A program made the position numbers and the translations under genes. Under the pieces are notes generated by a model, which made no database searches, had not been told where the DNA came from, and worked only from the letters and a program-made list of their open reading frames with translations. DNA of 64,000 bases from Acorus gramineus (Eukaryota; Streptophyta; Magnoliopsida; Acorales; Acoraceae). Shown piece after piece: positions 1 through 13,700 of the stretch. Each line of letters begins with the position of its first letter. Within the stretch, counting starts at the first letter, position 1. The stretch spans positions 13,363,927 to 13,427,926 of the forward strand of contig CM060855.1 of assembly GCA_030737835.1 (NCBI GenBank), written 5' to 3'.

Positions 1-3000
1 TATATTTTGAACAAATAGAAAACATGGCTATGAGCATAAGGTGAGATCATATCATATTATATATGCTATTGTGCCAAATTCTTTAATTAAATGACTTAGA
101 AGAGAAATTGACATCAGAATAACGTAGCATTTTCCCAACTGTTGGAGTTATGGGTCCTATTGCTCAATAAATTGTCTATCAATTACTTTCATTGTCCATT
201 TACCTCGTTCTCCCTCCTCTTCCCAATACCATCAACCCTGCTTTGTAATATTTTCATAGGTGCAATAACCATTTCAATGATCTATCTGCCTATAGTATGT
301 TCTATCATTTTACATTGTTTTGATTTATATCTAAAGTGCCCTTTATGACAATAATTTGTAGTCTTATTCTTGCCAATCTAAATGTCCTCATCTTCTCTGC
401 CATGCATAATTTAGTAAATTTTTTTCCTTGTAGCTGAACAATTTGATCCCTGACGTATTGTTTTTATTTTTATTTTTTTGATAAAATCCCCGACATATTG
501 TTGATCCATGTGCCATCTAATGTTTGCAAGTGAGGTGTGGATCACATATGGTGTTGGGCTCTCTAGGGTACATGCAGTTGCACATTGGCTGCAATAGCCG
601 TTTGAATGGCTATTGTTTGTTTTAAACAGTTTAAATCCAACCTATCAGACATTTGGTCCGTTTGAACATTGAATGGACTCGCAAATAAAACACTGCCTGT
701 TCGAATGGACTCATGAATAAAACACCCGAAACCCCATTTCCCCATTATATATCCATCTCTATCAAAACAATTTGAACCCCCTTCCATCCCAAAATCCAGT
801 GATATTATATTTCTTCTTTCATATCTTCAATTTCTATGTTGGTGAATTGTGGAAGCGATTTAGTCATTAATTGTGATTCTCTTCAATCTAGGTATTTTTT
901 TACTCATTTTTTTCCGTTACTCATATTTTGATGTGTACTTTAGATAAATATTGGTTAGAATGATGTTTCTTTTTTCTGCATTGTTGTTTTGCAACAAATA
1001 AATCTGTTCTTTTTTGTGCATTTTTTAAATCCCCATTCCAATCTCAAACCCTAGATCCTCAAAAGTCCAGCCATGTAATTTTTTAATGATTGCTTATCAA
1101 CCCGGTGAGTATCCTTTATCTTGCTGGAGAACAAAAAATACTGCAAAATGTCCAAGGAAGGGTAAAAATGTTCACTCGTCCTCATCTAAAAATATTTTCT
1201 ATAATGATAAAGCGAAACATGCATTTGATCAAACCTTTCATTCTCGTCCTTTACTTCTTGAGTGACAAACTACCATTTATAAAATCAAGGGTATGCCATC
1301 CTATGCCATTGTTCCCCCCATATTTGAAACTTCTGGATGGCTAAACATTACTCGTATAGGTGTTGTATCTTATTCCTAATATGCTTGTTGGTTTTATGCC
1401 ATCATTCACGACGTAGAATATGCACAAGACCTGCGGAATCTGCTGTGTGTCAACACTTGAGGCAGAATATGAACAAGATCTGCTATTCCAGCCAAACCAT
1501 TCCCTAGTCACTCTGGATTGGTCAGCATGTTGTTGGTGGCAGATTTGATGATCTCAAAATTGTCGTTTAAATTTCATGTTTGCCAACAAAAGAAATTTAT
1601 AATACCCTTACCTATTCTTGATAGAAAGTGGTAGTAAAGGGTCGAATCCACAAGGAGGCTATTGAAGCAAACAAGTAAAAATAAAAGATACCCAACAAAA
1701 AGGTTTTAAAACAAGGTTTTGGAAGATTTTTAAGAAAACTACTCAAAGCTAAAAATAAAAATTAAAGTTAAAATCAAGATGAAAAAGGCCACCAAGTATT
1801 GGAAATCCACCCTACAAGTATCGTGATAGTTCTTTCTTTTGCACTTAATGAAAACAAAATATTTCAAAAGCAATTCGCTTCTACTCGATTTAAAAATAGG
1901 GTTTATAAAGTATCAACTGTATCCTATATAAGTGGAATGACGAAAGATTTAACAATACCCATAATCGAAAGAAATCTCAGTTGAAGAAACAATATAATCA
2001 TGAAGAACAAATTAGAAAATCAATTCATAAAGAAAAAAATTAATCACTCAAACTCACGTGGTGGAATCCTCTCCTTGATGGGAGAATTCTCTAGCCTATC
2101 ATGGTTGGTGATATTTTAGAATAAAAATAAAAATATTACATGAAAATAAAATAAAGATGCAATTTTATTAAAAACACAATAGAACCTCTGTCTTTAATAA
2201 TAAAGAAACAAAAACTAAAAACAAAACCACAAAATAAAAAAGAAAGAACAAAACTGAAAATAAAATTCTTCTTGGCTGAATGAAAAGATGCCCTCCTGTC
2301 TCTCTACAGTGCCCTTTTATAGGGGTTTTGAGAGTTGAATTAGTTGTAAATGTTGATTTGATGGAACTATTAATGCTGATTTGCAAAATATGGTGGAGAT
2401 ATAATTGCAAAATCTTTTGGAGATTTTGTTAATTTGTTGGAGAAGTCAAAGATGATTTGATTGAAGATTTTGTTAATTTGGTGAATCAGATTTAGAAGTT
2501 TTGATGAAGATTTGAATGTTAATTCATTCTCCAATTTATAACCTGCCAAATTTGAATACTGCCAATTTTGATTTCTGAATTTTAAAATATGACTCCACAT
2601 GAAAAAATATGATTGTTCATATAAAGTGTATAAATATTGTCAATTTGTGCAAAATATGCTTTGGATATAAAGAAAAGAAACTTTCCTTATATGTATGTAG
2701 AAATGAATAATTACATAGCTAAATGTCCAAAACCACTCTGAAAAGCATATGAAAATTGAAAATATGTACTTTGGGACATCTAGCACATGTCCTGAAAAAT
2801 TTCCACTTGTTTAGCTCTCTAGCAATGCATCATCTTTGTTCAAATGAAGAATACTGTGCTGTCCCACACATTTTCAAGATATAGCCTGTCCCCCTTGAAA
2901 ACCACTTTGTTTCTATTGAGCAAAATGGCCCAATATCCTACTCGAATATGGGTTTGCAAGATCTTTCGAACTATATTCTATAAGTAGAAGTATAATATGA

Positions 3001-3206
3001 TGCCTAATTTTAGGTCAAATAACTAGGGTTTTTTTTAAGATCATCAATTATAGAGTATTTATACATATTTCTATAATGAAATAGTGAATCTCTTATGAAG
3101 GTGATATTTACATTATGTTATTAGATGCTGATACATTTGTTTGGAAATAGCTGTGGCATATTCATTGCTGGTGACCATTATTTAACAGGTTCTTGTCTTT
3201 CTGCAG
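1..3206. other. Upstream DNA or intron 5' of the LpxC exons; no exon recognised
   Basis: AT-rich DNA to the left of the first recognisable LpxC exon. I looked for the preceding LpxC exon and did not find it, so this is either a long intron or the earlier exons lie outside the window. The stretch around 700-830 has a promoter-like look (a TATATATCC motif near 747) but leads into no recognisable coding sequence. Part of it (about 1610-2560) resembles non-coding retroelement DNA and is listed separately. Nothing else could be supported. Confidence 0.6.
1610..2560. mobile_element. Possible LTR-retrotransposon non-coding remnant
   Basis: The phrase GTAGTAAAGGGTCGAATCC near 1632, followed by a long A-rich, gene-free stretch, resembles the non-coding spacer DNA seen in several plant LTR retroelement families. 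No LTR pair, primer site or coding domain was recognised. The call rests on general resemblance only and the limits are approximate. It is a decayed fossil if correct. Confidence 0.3.
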
Positions 3207-6200
3207 TGCCAGTCTGGGGTGGTTGAATCCGCCCTTGCATTTTGCTGATGAACCTTGCCGTCACAAAGTTTTAGATCTTATTGGGGACCTCTCTCTTTTT
3301 GCCCAGAATGGTCATCAGGGGCTTCCAATTGCGCATATACATGCTCACAAGGTTTATTCTTTCTCCTGTGCATGATTGGTTGAATGAATTTATGTTTAAG
3401 ATCATGATACGGAATACAAAAATTGCGGAAAATATCAAAATAATACACCAACGCAGGATGCCATTTGAACAAATAACCTGTCCTCTCTGTAGGATGAAAA
3501 CTTCAAATGATGCATTCATTTATGCAGTAACAGGGAGGGATTGGTTCTGCAATTTAAATATTGGGTAACTAATGAAGAATTTAATTATGAACTATAATTT
3601 GCAGGAGTTTCATTGTGGTTGTACATTATCATCGTATCCATGTCGGATCTCTCAATTTGTTGATAGGTTCATATCCTTGTAAACTAATCTCTGTACAATG
3701 TGCTCTCTCCATATCTCGCTAAGCATTCACACACAAAATGCTCTATTAGTCCGAATATATATTTTATGTTGGCTCATTCCATTGACAAAAATATGTTGCC
3801 ATTGTCTTGAGTTAGTTTTGAAGATCGTATCTTTTGATGCACAAAAGGTAAACAAGACTTGAAGACCTCTAGATGGAACCATCTTTCTTTAACTTGGCAA
3901 TGACTGTTGAACAGATTCTTACTTTAGGCACATTCTTTTAGAAAATCATTGAAAGTCTTTAGGAAAAATGTTTTTTTTTTTACCAAAATCGAGCTAGGTT
4001 TTGAGTTAAATTGAACAAGTAGAATTTTCATTCTGGCGACCTGATTCAGAGTAGATTATGGACTGTGTTCTGTGGATTTGAATGGTGCAGAAACAATGCA
4101 AGAGCGACCTTCAAGCGCTTGCATTCATTCATTGGAAATTCAAATGTTTGATTTTAAACTTTTTTGTAGATAGAAGAGAAAAAGGGTTTTGGAATTTCAA
4201 GTGCAAAATCATTTGAACAGACATGTAGCGGCAGAAAATATTATTTGCCAGTTTGAGCAGCCTATTTGAATGACCCTTGATCAACCATACTACAAGAATG
4301 TTGGTTTACAAACTGCTCTAGCAACTGTTCAAACGGCTTCAGGTTTTTTATCTGGTTTGTTTTGAAAATTATTTATAAAGGGGGTGTTTTTGTGCTTGAC
4401 TTCTATGGAATTTAGAGTGATTTAATATAAGGATTTTGTGTGATTTTTGTTGTGAGATTAAAAAACAAGAGCGGTGTTTTTGCAATCCTTTAAGTTCCAA
4501 TATCTAGCTAGGATTTGTGAAATTCCAAATTTCTATTCCTAATTATATCCAGCACTGGGATTTTAGATTCATTCTTGTCTCATGGAAACCTAGACCATTG
4601 ATCACCAAAAGCCTATTTTGTATTTTGCGAGTGGTGGGTCTTCACCCGGGGATGATGAGGAGGAGGATTGGATGGTGCATTCGAGTGGATTGAGGCGCTC
4701 ACCTAGAGGATATTGTAGATAAAGTGTTTGTGATTGGGCATGGATGGTTGCAGTTTGCTGAGGTGTGGGGATGGTGAGGCTAGGTTCTGGATAACTTGAT
4801 AATGTTTGTCATTGCATTTTCATGTGTAAGTCTCTCCTCCTTTTTAAAGTAGATTGAGCATGTCCCATTGTTATTTCCTGAGGGGTTTTCACATTACTTT
4901 TTTGTTTTCCATTTCAATTTATTGCTCTGATTGGCTGTTTCAAAATGATATAGACAACATGGTATTTATATATTTATTTATGCTTTCCTATCAATATTAC
5001 TGAATCTTAGTTACGGTTACTTGCTAGATCTAAAGCAAATTGAATTTAATCTGAAAATTTGCAAAATAATTCTGATTTCCTTCAAATATTTAGAAAGAAT
5101 TTTGACGAGATCTATAGGCCAATTAATTAGACAGACATAACCCCCTTCTAGACTTCACATGGTATGTTATAGAGGAATCCAAGTGGTATCAGCCTTGTGT
5201 CTCAATTGAGGTTTCAAACCTCAATCAGATATGGGTTCCTAACTTGTGTGCTAAAATGTAGATTGCAATGTTTAGTATATTTCAAAAATATTTGATATAT
5301 TGAAATGGCTGCCAAATGATATATCGATCGACATTGATATATATCAATTTGTTTTTTTTTATTTTTGTTTGCCGAAAAATGGGAAAAGCCAGATAAAATA
5401 AGAACAAATTGCCAAAAAAAGAAAGAAAAAGAAGAAAAAAAATGGAGAATAACAATTTCATATTTATTTATGAATATTTTTGAGAGTTTTGGTATGAAAT
5501 AGAAATGTACAACTACAACATGAAGTGATATATTATATTTTATACATTAAATTTGAGAAAATTTATTTATATAAATAATCCATTGAAGCATTAGCAAAAT
5601 CTTGGTCTTGGGTTCCACCTTACTATCATCATTGCCTTCGGACCCACCATTGTTGGTTGTCATCTGAATGTGTCTTCCTTAATCAGATGATCCAGGATCT
5701 TCTTGGCTCTGAAACTGTGTTGCTGGAAACATTTCTTCTCCTTCATCGTCTCAACAACAACCATTTTTCGGGAGCGTTGTGATTGTTGAGTCTGTTGCAT
5801 ATCATCGCGGGCGTTGTTCAGCTTCTTCGCCATATGCCTCATGTTCGATTTGAGTCCATGTCAACTTATCACCTTGGATTACTGGGCCGTCAACATCTAG
5901 AATCCACTTGTTGTCATCTTCCATGGAATCCAAATTAATTGGATCTTGATGTGTTGGGTTATGTTGAATGCACAAACACCAAATGCTGAACTTCTTTTGC
6001 TTCAACCAGCTCCTCTTCAAGTATTTGTTTGCTAATTGTGAGTAGTTGAGAGTATGTAGAAGAGATTGAGTAATAGAGAAGATTGTTGAGTGTTGTGAAG
6101 CGAATGGAAGTTTTGAGATGTATTTATAGGATAGGGAAAGTGAAGGGTTGAAATGCCAAAACAGATAGGGGAAAGGTATTTAAAAAAAAAAAAAAACTAT

Positions 6201-9081
6201 CATGAAATGATGGTTTGTCTAGCTGTTGGAAATCCAATGGTTATATGAAAAATTTAAAAATCAGGTCAGGCATTATCGATACATCGCCAATATATAAAAA
6301 AAAACTTGATATATCGATTTTTTAGTGATAATGTCATGCTGATGTCATCGCAGATTCGCGATAATCTCGTGAAATGACCCTATTATAGCGATTTGCTCGT
6401 CAAAATTGATAAATCAATCGATACCTCGAGATATCAATCGATTTTTAAAACTATGGTAGATTGAAGATGGCAATGTCCATCCACCTTCATTATTCAACAA
6501 TAACTATGCCTATTGATAGGTTAGAATACTTTATGAGGTAGGTAGACATGTTTGAATGACCATTAAAGATTATTGAGTAATATCTTAAGAAATTATAGGT
6601 TCGAAACTAGTCAAAGATAGGACAAAATTAGCAGAATATGATATCAAGAAATAGAAATTGAATGCTAAAAGGCTTGAATGCGTTATTCAATGAACTCATT
6701 CCCAATAAATTTTGTTGGATCTCCACATATGAGACCTCCAAAGAGGCATGGGATATATTCTTGGGAGTTGAGATTGCACGTGGGGAAACTCTATTGTTAA
6801 AATTTTAAGGTTGCAGTTGACAACTAGGTTTAACTCAATTAAAATTGAAGAAAATGTAGCCTTTGATGAATTCAATGTCAAGTTGTCATGAATGATGATA
6901 AGAATTCCACATTTTGTGAAAGATTTCAATAATTTCTGATCTTAATTATTATTTATTTTGAAAGAAGGTAGGAACTCTACCACTATGATTCATTGGTATA
7001 TTACTTTTAAAGAAAATGAGAAAGTCATCCAGTAGATGAGAATTCTGCGGGAATCAGTTTTCAAGTACACAAAAAAAAAGGAGAAAATAAAAACAGCAAG
7101 GAAATAAAGAAATCTGAGAAGAAAACTACAAACCAATTACCAGAAGATTTGCCGATCACACTTGAAAACTCACTTATGAATCACCGATCTCCCCTGAACC
7201 AGCCCAACATCTTGACATCTAGCGCTGTTCCTCACCCAGTCTTTAATGAAGAAGATTGTACCTTTCTATATGTTTTTTTGCATATAGTGTGCCCCCCTTA
7301 AAAACGACCTCATATTATAAGCCAAATTTCCCAACATTCCGCCGAAACATTGATTCAGTTTTATCTTTCTATCCAAATCAAATTTGGTTGATTTCAGTTA
7401 CAATTTATGAGAAAATATACCTACTTATGGAGTAGTTAGAAAGATTTTAATTCTTTACCCGAATGATTCTAGGCCTACTTGCAATAGAGGAATCCTCAAA
7501 TATAGATTGTTTTAGGATAGATGAACATTTATTGTTCAGTTTAACCTTTCGAGTCTACCTTGCTTCCGTCCTAGAAACCAAAGGGAATTGCTCATCAAAC
7601 GACTAGAGAAATATTATGGAAATATGTAAGGAATCAAACATTGGGGATGATGAAGAATTGGTTCTCTTAGCAAGAATATTGTGAAGATTCATAAATGGTA
7701 GAAATTCTTCTAGACTGTTTTGGTAGAATTTTTTTTTTGTAGGGAGATCACAAACACAGGCCCCGTAGGGTGATTACAAGCTGTGTGGACAGTGCCCACC
7801 TAGTACACTCAGCCCAAAGGGCTGTTTCCCACTTTTTTTTCACCTGCTGGAGGCAGGCTTCGAAACCCAACCGCCCCATCAAATGGGGGTGTCTCTCACC
7901 ACTGCGCCAAGTGCATGGGGGACGAACATCAATGTTTTTTTAATGCAAAGGATAGTTGCACACATGAATATCCTAATAATAATAATAGAATTCAACTTTG
8001 AATGTTACATAGGGTGATATAGTTTAGGAGAAACTACTTTAATGAGGAACTCAACTTCACTGTGTACCAAAAGAGACTACTTGGGGAGATGATCTTGTTA
8101 ATGTTAAGTGAGCTGAAGTGAAGTAACATTGTGTTTGTGATGAAACCAATGAACAAAAGCTAGAAAAAGTATTCAAATTTTCTAGATGTTTCATTCAGTG
8201 GCCAGGATGTTTAAATGGAGCTAGAGAGGTGTGACTCCTGCAGCACTAGATGCAGAGAGAGGATAAAGAGAGGATTTAGGTAGCAGTTGGCCTGTGTTGG
8301 GAAAGGGCAAACTGATGATATGGGAGGAAGGATGTCGCTATGTTTTAGGACCTCTGGTTATTTATTAACTTAATATAGGTCCTCATGGATCATATGAGAA
8401 CATTTGCATCGTTGATTACTGACATGGTACATTTAGTTGGATGGTGCTATATCTGTGAGAAAATATTGCTTTTTTTCTTCTTATTTTTTGGCTATCAGAG
8501 GTATCCCAAATCTTTCAAGGCAATGACTTATCCTCCGGGTGTCTACACTGAGTCACTGACCCACTCGGAAGTTTCCCTATGGACACCCTTCGAGGCCACA
8601 AAATATTGCTTTGTTGCTTCTACAATCAATCTCATGCTTGATGATCACGACCTAATAAAGAAACAACCCTGGATAAATCTAGTGTTGAGATAATCATGAT
8701 ATTATAATGATATTATTCTGCATATTGTTTAGATGTTTTCTGTACCTTAATGAAACAACCGACCACCGGCATTCATGTAAAGTATATTTTCAAGTTTTGG
8801 TTTCTTGTATTTATGTGAAGCTACTTCTTTTAGACTGCTAGAGTGTCGTAGCATTTACCACAATCTGATTTAAGTTACTGCAGCATTTCAATCGATTGTT
8901 CCTTTAAAGTATACAATGTATTCTATACATTTGACGTGTGCTGATTTATCTAATACAGGCTGGACATGCACTGCATGGCAAATTTGTTCGCTGCTTATCA
9001 GAACTAAGCTCGAATGCAATTCCTCAAGATGCATTGGAAGATGTAGAGAATAGTAAATTTTATGATTCTGGAATTTCCTGA
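3207..9081 (+). CDS. LPXC: UDP-3-O-acyl-N-acetylglucosamine deacetylase (LpxC), last two exons only
   Basis: This is the 3' part of a plant LpxC, the zinc deacetylase that makes the committed step of lipid A-type precursor synthesis; in plants it is reported as mitochondrial. Exons: 3207-3351 (acceptor CTGCAG, donor GTTTAT) and 8959-9081 (acceptor TAATACAG, stop TGA 9079-9081). The first encodes [13 protein letters not shown], then the zinc motif [10 protein letters not shown], whose His and Asp match E. coli H238 and D242. The second opens with AGHALH, whose His matches the catalytic H265. Reading phase is kept across the 5607-bp intron. The first codon (Ser) is split with an upstream exon that I could not find, so the N-terminal two thirds, including the third zinc ligand, are missing from view. 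One oddity: the usual AHIVAYK just before the intron reads AHIHAHK. The gene converges with the RING gene. The family call is secure; whether the gene is intact cannot be told here. Confidence 0.88.
5270..6450. repeat. Unclassified repeat rich in GATATATCGAT motifs, in the LpxC intron
   Basis: Clusters of ATATCGATCG/GATATATC motifs occur at about 5280-5345 and again, roughly inverted, at 6270-6440. Between them lie two minus-strand open stretches (5660-5842 and 5802-6020) with no family I recognise. The arrangement suggests a decayed DNA element with similar ends, but I could not define exact termini or a target duplication. Confidence 0.35.
6460..8100 (+). mobile_element. Ty1/copia retrotransposon fossil, gag region
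   Basis: Translated pieces around 6660-6800 match the copia gag (UBN2) family, for example the run ending in SKEAWDIF. Later pieces around 7590-7730 ([10 protein letters not shown], then a [10 protein letters not shown]-like stretch) and just after 7935 fit the rest of gag up to the zinc-knuckle area. The copy is old and heavily broken, with many breaks. It is interrupted by a SINE at 7729-7922 and apparently by other DNA at about 7000-7580. No LTRs, integrase or reverse transcriptase were recognised, so it is a partial fossil inside the LpxC intron. Confidence 0.65.
7729..7922 (-). mobile_element. tRNA-derived SINE
   Basis: Read on the minus strand, the element starts near 7922 with GCACTTGGCGCAGTGG. 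This contains an exact RNA polymerase III A box (TGGCGCAGTGG fits TRGYNNARNNG). A B-box-like GGTTTCGAAGCC follows about 40 bp later. After about 120 bp of unrelated body it ends in a run of A (plus-strand T run 7729-7738). Length of about 190 bp and this layout are typical of plant tRNA-derived SINEs. It sits inside the copia gag fossil, so it is the younger insertion. I saw no clear target duplication. Confidence 0.75.
8100..8958. other. Rest of LpxC intron; nothing recognised
   Basis: Intronic DNA between the copia fossil and the last LpxC exon. An open stretch at 8385-8693 on the plus strand has no recognised family, and its codon use resembles the surrounding non-coding DNA. I see nothing supportable here. 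Confidence 0.6.
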
Positions 9082-10776
9082 GCTTCCAGCCTGTGGTCCT
9101 TGATTGAGAAGTGGATTTTGCTTTTCTTTTTTTCTTAGCCTATTGAAGTAGAAGGTATCAGTGAATCTTGTTGGGTTGCAGTTGTGCTGTAGCAGTAGTC
9201 CATTTCTCCAATGCCAATGTGTGGATCATGCTTTGTCTATATTTGTGAGGTTTGTGTAAATATCAAATGCGGTCTCCCTATTATTCATTTGGGTTATTTA
9301 ATGGAAGAAAAAGTATTTGCTCAGTGTTTACAAGCAAACATTTTTTTTTTTTGGGTTTGGGGTGGAAGGGATTCCAATTTTTTTTTTTTAGATCCCATAA
9401 CCATTTTAGCATATCAAAATGCTCTCGTTTTAGTGATTATATATTTTTAAGGTCTTTTTGTTATCCCATGAAATACTACTCCCTTGTATGTTGTTATGCA
9501 TTACGTGTACATTGTTATCCATTTTATATACATTGTTATGTCCCTCATGTACGGTGCTTTGCACCCTATACTTATACGGTATTCTACACCCTATATGCTA
9601 TTGAATCTCATACACTGTTAATTATTCTATGTAATTTGTTAATTAACCAAAACGACCTAAAAATTTGAAAAAAGTACTTGGAATTGTTTATTTTGTGCAG
9701 CAATAAAGCACTCATTGAATTATGATTTTAATGAGTATTTTATTAAGAGCGTCGATACACTCAGTTAGTTTTGTAGTATTATACACTATGATAGCAAAAT
9801 ATAGAATACAAAATTCTATTACAGTGTAGAGTAAAATATTTTTTCATTTTTCAAAGAGAAAAATAAATATATTATTGTATCTAAGAATATATTTAATTTC
9901 ATATAATAAAATGTGCTTCAATTAAAGAATGTATAAATTAAAAAAAAATGAAAAATGGTATAGACTGCAAGTCTACAACTTGTGCTAAACTTTGAATTGG
10001 TGCTTTAGTAATAAAATGCATTGTAGAATGTGAAGCCACTACCTTTTTTTTACCCCTTAATTTATGCATTACAAGCTTTTGATGAATGGAAAAGCTTACC
10101 ATACCATTCCTCGCTGTACACAATTTTACTTTTGGCACCATGGATGCTCTAAGATTAACATTAAACATCCAAACAGAAGTATATCTGTATATACTCACAA
10201 ATGTTTATGTAATTCAAAACACTTAACAGATAAATTAAAATTAACAATGGAAAGCAATTAGATCTATGTCAACAGGTTATTTTTCCATGCAATTCACCGA
10301 ATACTATGGACAGCATTTGGTGTCTCTCGAAGAGTTTTTCAGTCTGAGATTATATACAAGGCCGGGATACACTTAATTCAGTGCCAAAATTACTCTTAAA
10401 AGATGTGGACGGCTTTGATTTTCAGTTAAAGAAGACATGACTCTTTCAACCAGCTGTTTTTTTGAGATGTCATTTCCCACTTGATACTAAGAATGACGAA
10501 GAAAACATAACACGATCCTACAGCCATAAGTTGATTTAGATCAGTTTAATTTACAAACCCTACAATAATATTAGATGATATATTTCATCCAATCGCTCCA
10601 TCTGTGCCTATCTTAAATAGATTACCTCTCCTTCTGTGTGGCTAAAATTGACCTTGGTGCGTGATCGATGAGGAAGCTGCATTTTCTTAATTTACATGTA
10701 TACAGATCCAGGGTGAAAGGGCAGTGAGGCTTTTTGTTGGTAGGAGTAAATAAATTTCGCTGTACAGCGTCTGTCT
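9082..10776. other. Convergent intergenic region between LpxC and the RING gene
   Basis: It holds the 3' flanks of LpxC (+) and the RING gene (-). Homopolymer T runs occur at 9341-9353 and 9379-9389. Around 9500-9530 the motif TACATTGTTA recurs, resembling a cluster at 34670-34720 (see findings). No gene, RNA gene or complete transposon was recognised. Confidence 0.6.
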
Positions 10777-13700
10777 TCATGCATGATCATTTCCTTTGAG
10801 GATATTATACTTGCAGAGTGGACATGTTGCATTAATCCGAAGCCACTTGATGATGCAGGAGGAATGGAAATGGTGGTTGCACGGTAGCTCATGGATCTCC
10901 ACACCATCCTCATAAGGTGAGATACATATGCAACATTCCTGGAGATGATAAGACAGTCAAGAATTTCATCACCACAAGAGGAATGCCGGTAATTAATACC
11001 AAGGTATGCAGAAAATTTATGAGGTAAATATGCCGATCACTGGGAATCACAACAAAAAAAGTATATAATGAACCAGGTTTCTATTTATCAAGGAAGTGCT
11101 ACATGCAGATTTAATAAATATGAAGACAACCCCGTTTGGAAATAGTTGTCAAATAGATTTTGCTTTTCGAAATCAGTTTTTAGATAATCGGTTCCAAACA
11201 AGTATTTTGGAATTTCAGCTTTTGGTTTCGGATTATTGTTTTTTTATGTTTAAAAGGTCAGCAAAACAGATTTTTTGAGAAGCTGGTTGCAAGTAGCTTT
11301 TCCAGAATAAGTTGTTTTAATTAATTTAGTGCATCTATGAATAGCTCCAAAATTACGAAGCTTTGACAAATTGACTATGGAATTAATTGGCTGAAAAGAA
11401 GTGCATTTTAATCATGCATAGAGGAGGTAAATATTTTGAGTTGGTTTTCCCTAAGGAATAGCCATACAGTGTATGAAGACTGATCAATGATAAAACACCT
11501 AGACCTGGGGTTCTCTTAATCTGCAGAGGAGAATAAGGGTTTGTAATGGTCAATGAAAATTATTGATAAATATAAAAAGAATGGCATGATTGATGGCATA
11601 AACTAAACCGATGATTGAGGATTATTCTATACATGTGAAGCGTTTCAACATAACTAGAATAGGTACATGCCAGGGAAAATATTGGCGTCAATAAGATTAT
11701 CCAATTACTTGATCTTCAATGTATGAGAATATCACGATGGCTTTTGAGACAAATCAGTTATTACAGGCACATAAAGATCTAAACCACCAATTGTATTAGT
11801 TTTACGTTTGATCATCAATCATCCATGGGACAACTATTTGACAAACAATATATATCTCATCACTAGCCAAACTAATATGGTGCATGCATAGGATTAGATA
11901 GACTTGATCAGAAAGTGTACATTTGGTGAACTATATCAGCCTCTGGATTCCTTTGACAAGTTGTTCTATCACTGGACACTTAAAATCCATACATGAAGTT
12001 GATTCATTGAGTATACAGCATGCGCACGTGCATGCACGTGTATGTCCGAGAAAAAAACTGCGTTAGAGGGGGCAATTTCTTCTAAACAAAAGAGAAGAAA
12101 ATGTATAGTTAAGATATGAAGGAATAAATGCCCAGAGTATAAGATTTATCGAGGCATCACTTTGTTCTGTTACCATGGTTATCAAGATGTTGGGCCAGCT
12201 GAAAGCAACATGTAAAAGCTTTTGTGTGGAAATGAGTCTGTTGAGATAAATATGTGGAAAAATACAAAGGATTAGAGGAAAATATCATTGAGGGGCAAAA
12301 TCATCTTAATGACTGATGCAACAACTTCCATGAATAAAGATTTGAAAGCCTGAGCATATAGTTGTTGGACAATGAAACAGGGAGCTAATAAAACGTGGAA
12401 GTAGTTAGGTTATTTATGGACAAAACACTCAGAACAGGAATTGCATTTGACAAGGTTTTATGGTGTCACTGAAGTGCGAATCCCAAACCAGGGAAAATAG
12501 TCTATATTGACGATCATGTGACAAGGAATCAAGGGACAAAATGAGAAAATGAGGACAGGGTAAAGAAATAAAACTGGACAACAATGGTAAGATGTTGTAG
12601 ATATTAATCTAGAAATGTGTTTCCAATTATTGACAAGTTGAGTTGATGGTCCTTTTATGTTGACCAATGGACTCCAATATATGCCGCTACGAACTATTAT
12701 ACTTAGTGGGATAATATCATGCTTAGCAAAGAAAATGAAAGGTTTAAACTTAAACAAGAATACTAATTGACTGATTGACAGTGAATGTCGTAGATTTCAG
12801 ATATATCCCCCGATAAACGCTAACAAATCATTTCCTTCAGGCTATGGTTCAGATCTTGATCAGTATTTTACTATATCATATTAAAATTAAAAAATAACCA
12901 AATTGACTACATTCAACTATGAAACAATTCTTTAGACAATCCTGCGATTTAGCTCAATTCAAACAATTGAAGACAAGCTGATCTTGGTATGAAACCAAAT
13001 TTGCAGTTCTACTAGGTTAGTCTACTTAAGTTATTAAGAAAATAAAACTGCAATTCAACTCGATTGGTAGTATGAAACTAAAAATGCTTTTATTATAAAC
13101 TGAAATGAAAATATGAAATCCAATCATTCAAGAGAATATAAAGTACCGCGTCCTCCAATGCAATCACACGTTCTTCAACAGGGAATCCATTATTTGTTGC
13201 AATAGGAATCATGACTCCCGTCTCTGCAGTAGCTTTTTGGCCATTGTTACTGGGTCGGCAAAATTTATATCTTAGAAGTAAGCTGATATCTGCATCTGAT
13301 GCTCCTTCCTGCTCATTGGTGCTAAAGGTAAGTGGTCACCATCACAAATAAATATTTACTATACAGCTGACGTGCGCTTGAGGATCTTACCTGGCCTGCT
13401 AGAGCATAAAGAATCCCAATAATGCAAGGCAAGCAGCAGCAAAGTGCAATGCCTATCACAAATGCCAGGGACACACATAAAACAGCAAATATCACATCGA
13501 ATGCCAGAAATACAACGGCCAACCTGCACAAACTCACTCAGAAGTGTTGGTGACGGAATTAATAATCATACAATTATCTGAAATAAATAATAACAGATTG
13601 TCAGTAGGTTGCTCCTCCATGCTAGTAGGATTCTCTGAGAAATCACATGAGTACTATTACCATATTTAGGGTGTGTTTGGCAACCCGATTGGGGTTGCTT

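Noticed and set aside
7729-7922. A functional tRNA gene on the minus strand
   Set aside because: It has A- and B-box-like sequences, but no cloverleaf stems or anticodon arm could be fitted, and a 100-bp body plus A tail indicate a SINE.
8385-8693. 102-codon plus-strand frame in the LpxC intron
   Set aside because: No family resemblance and no splice sites linking it in phase to LpxC; probably chance.
10692-10913. 73-codon minus-strand frame at the 3' end of the RING gene
   Set aside because: It is the wrong frame of exon 5; the true frame carries the RING-H2 cysteines and stops at 10777.
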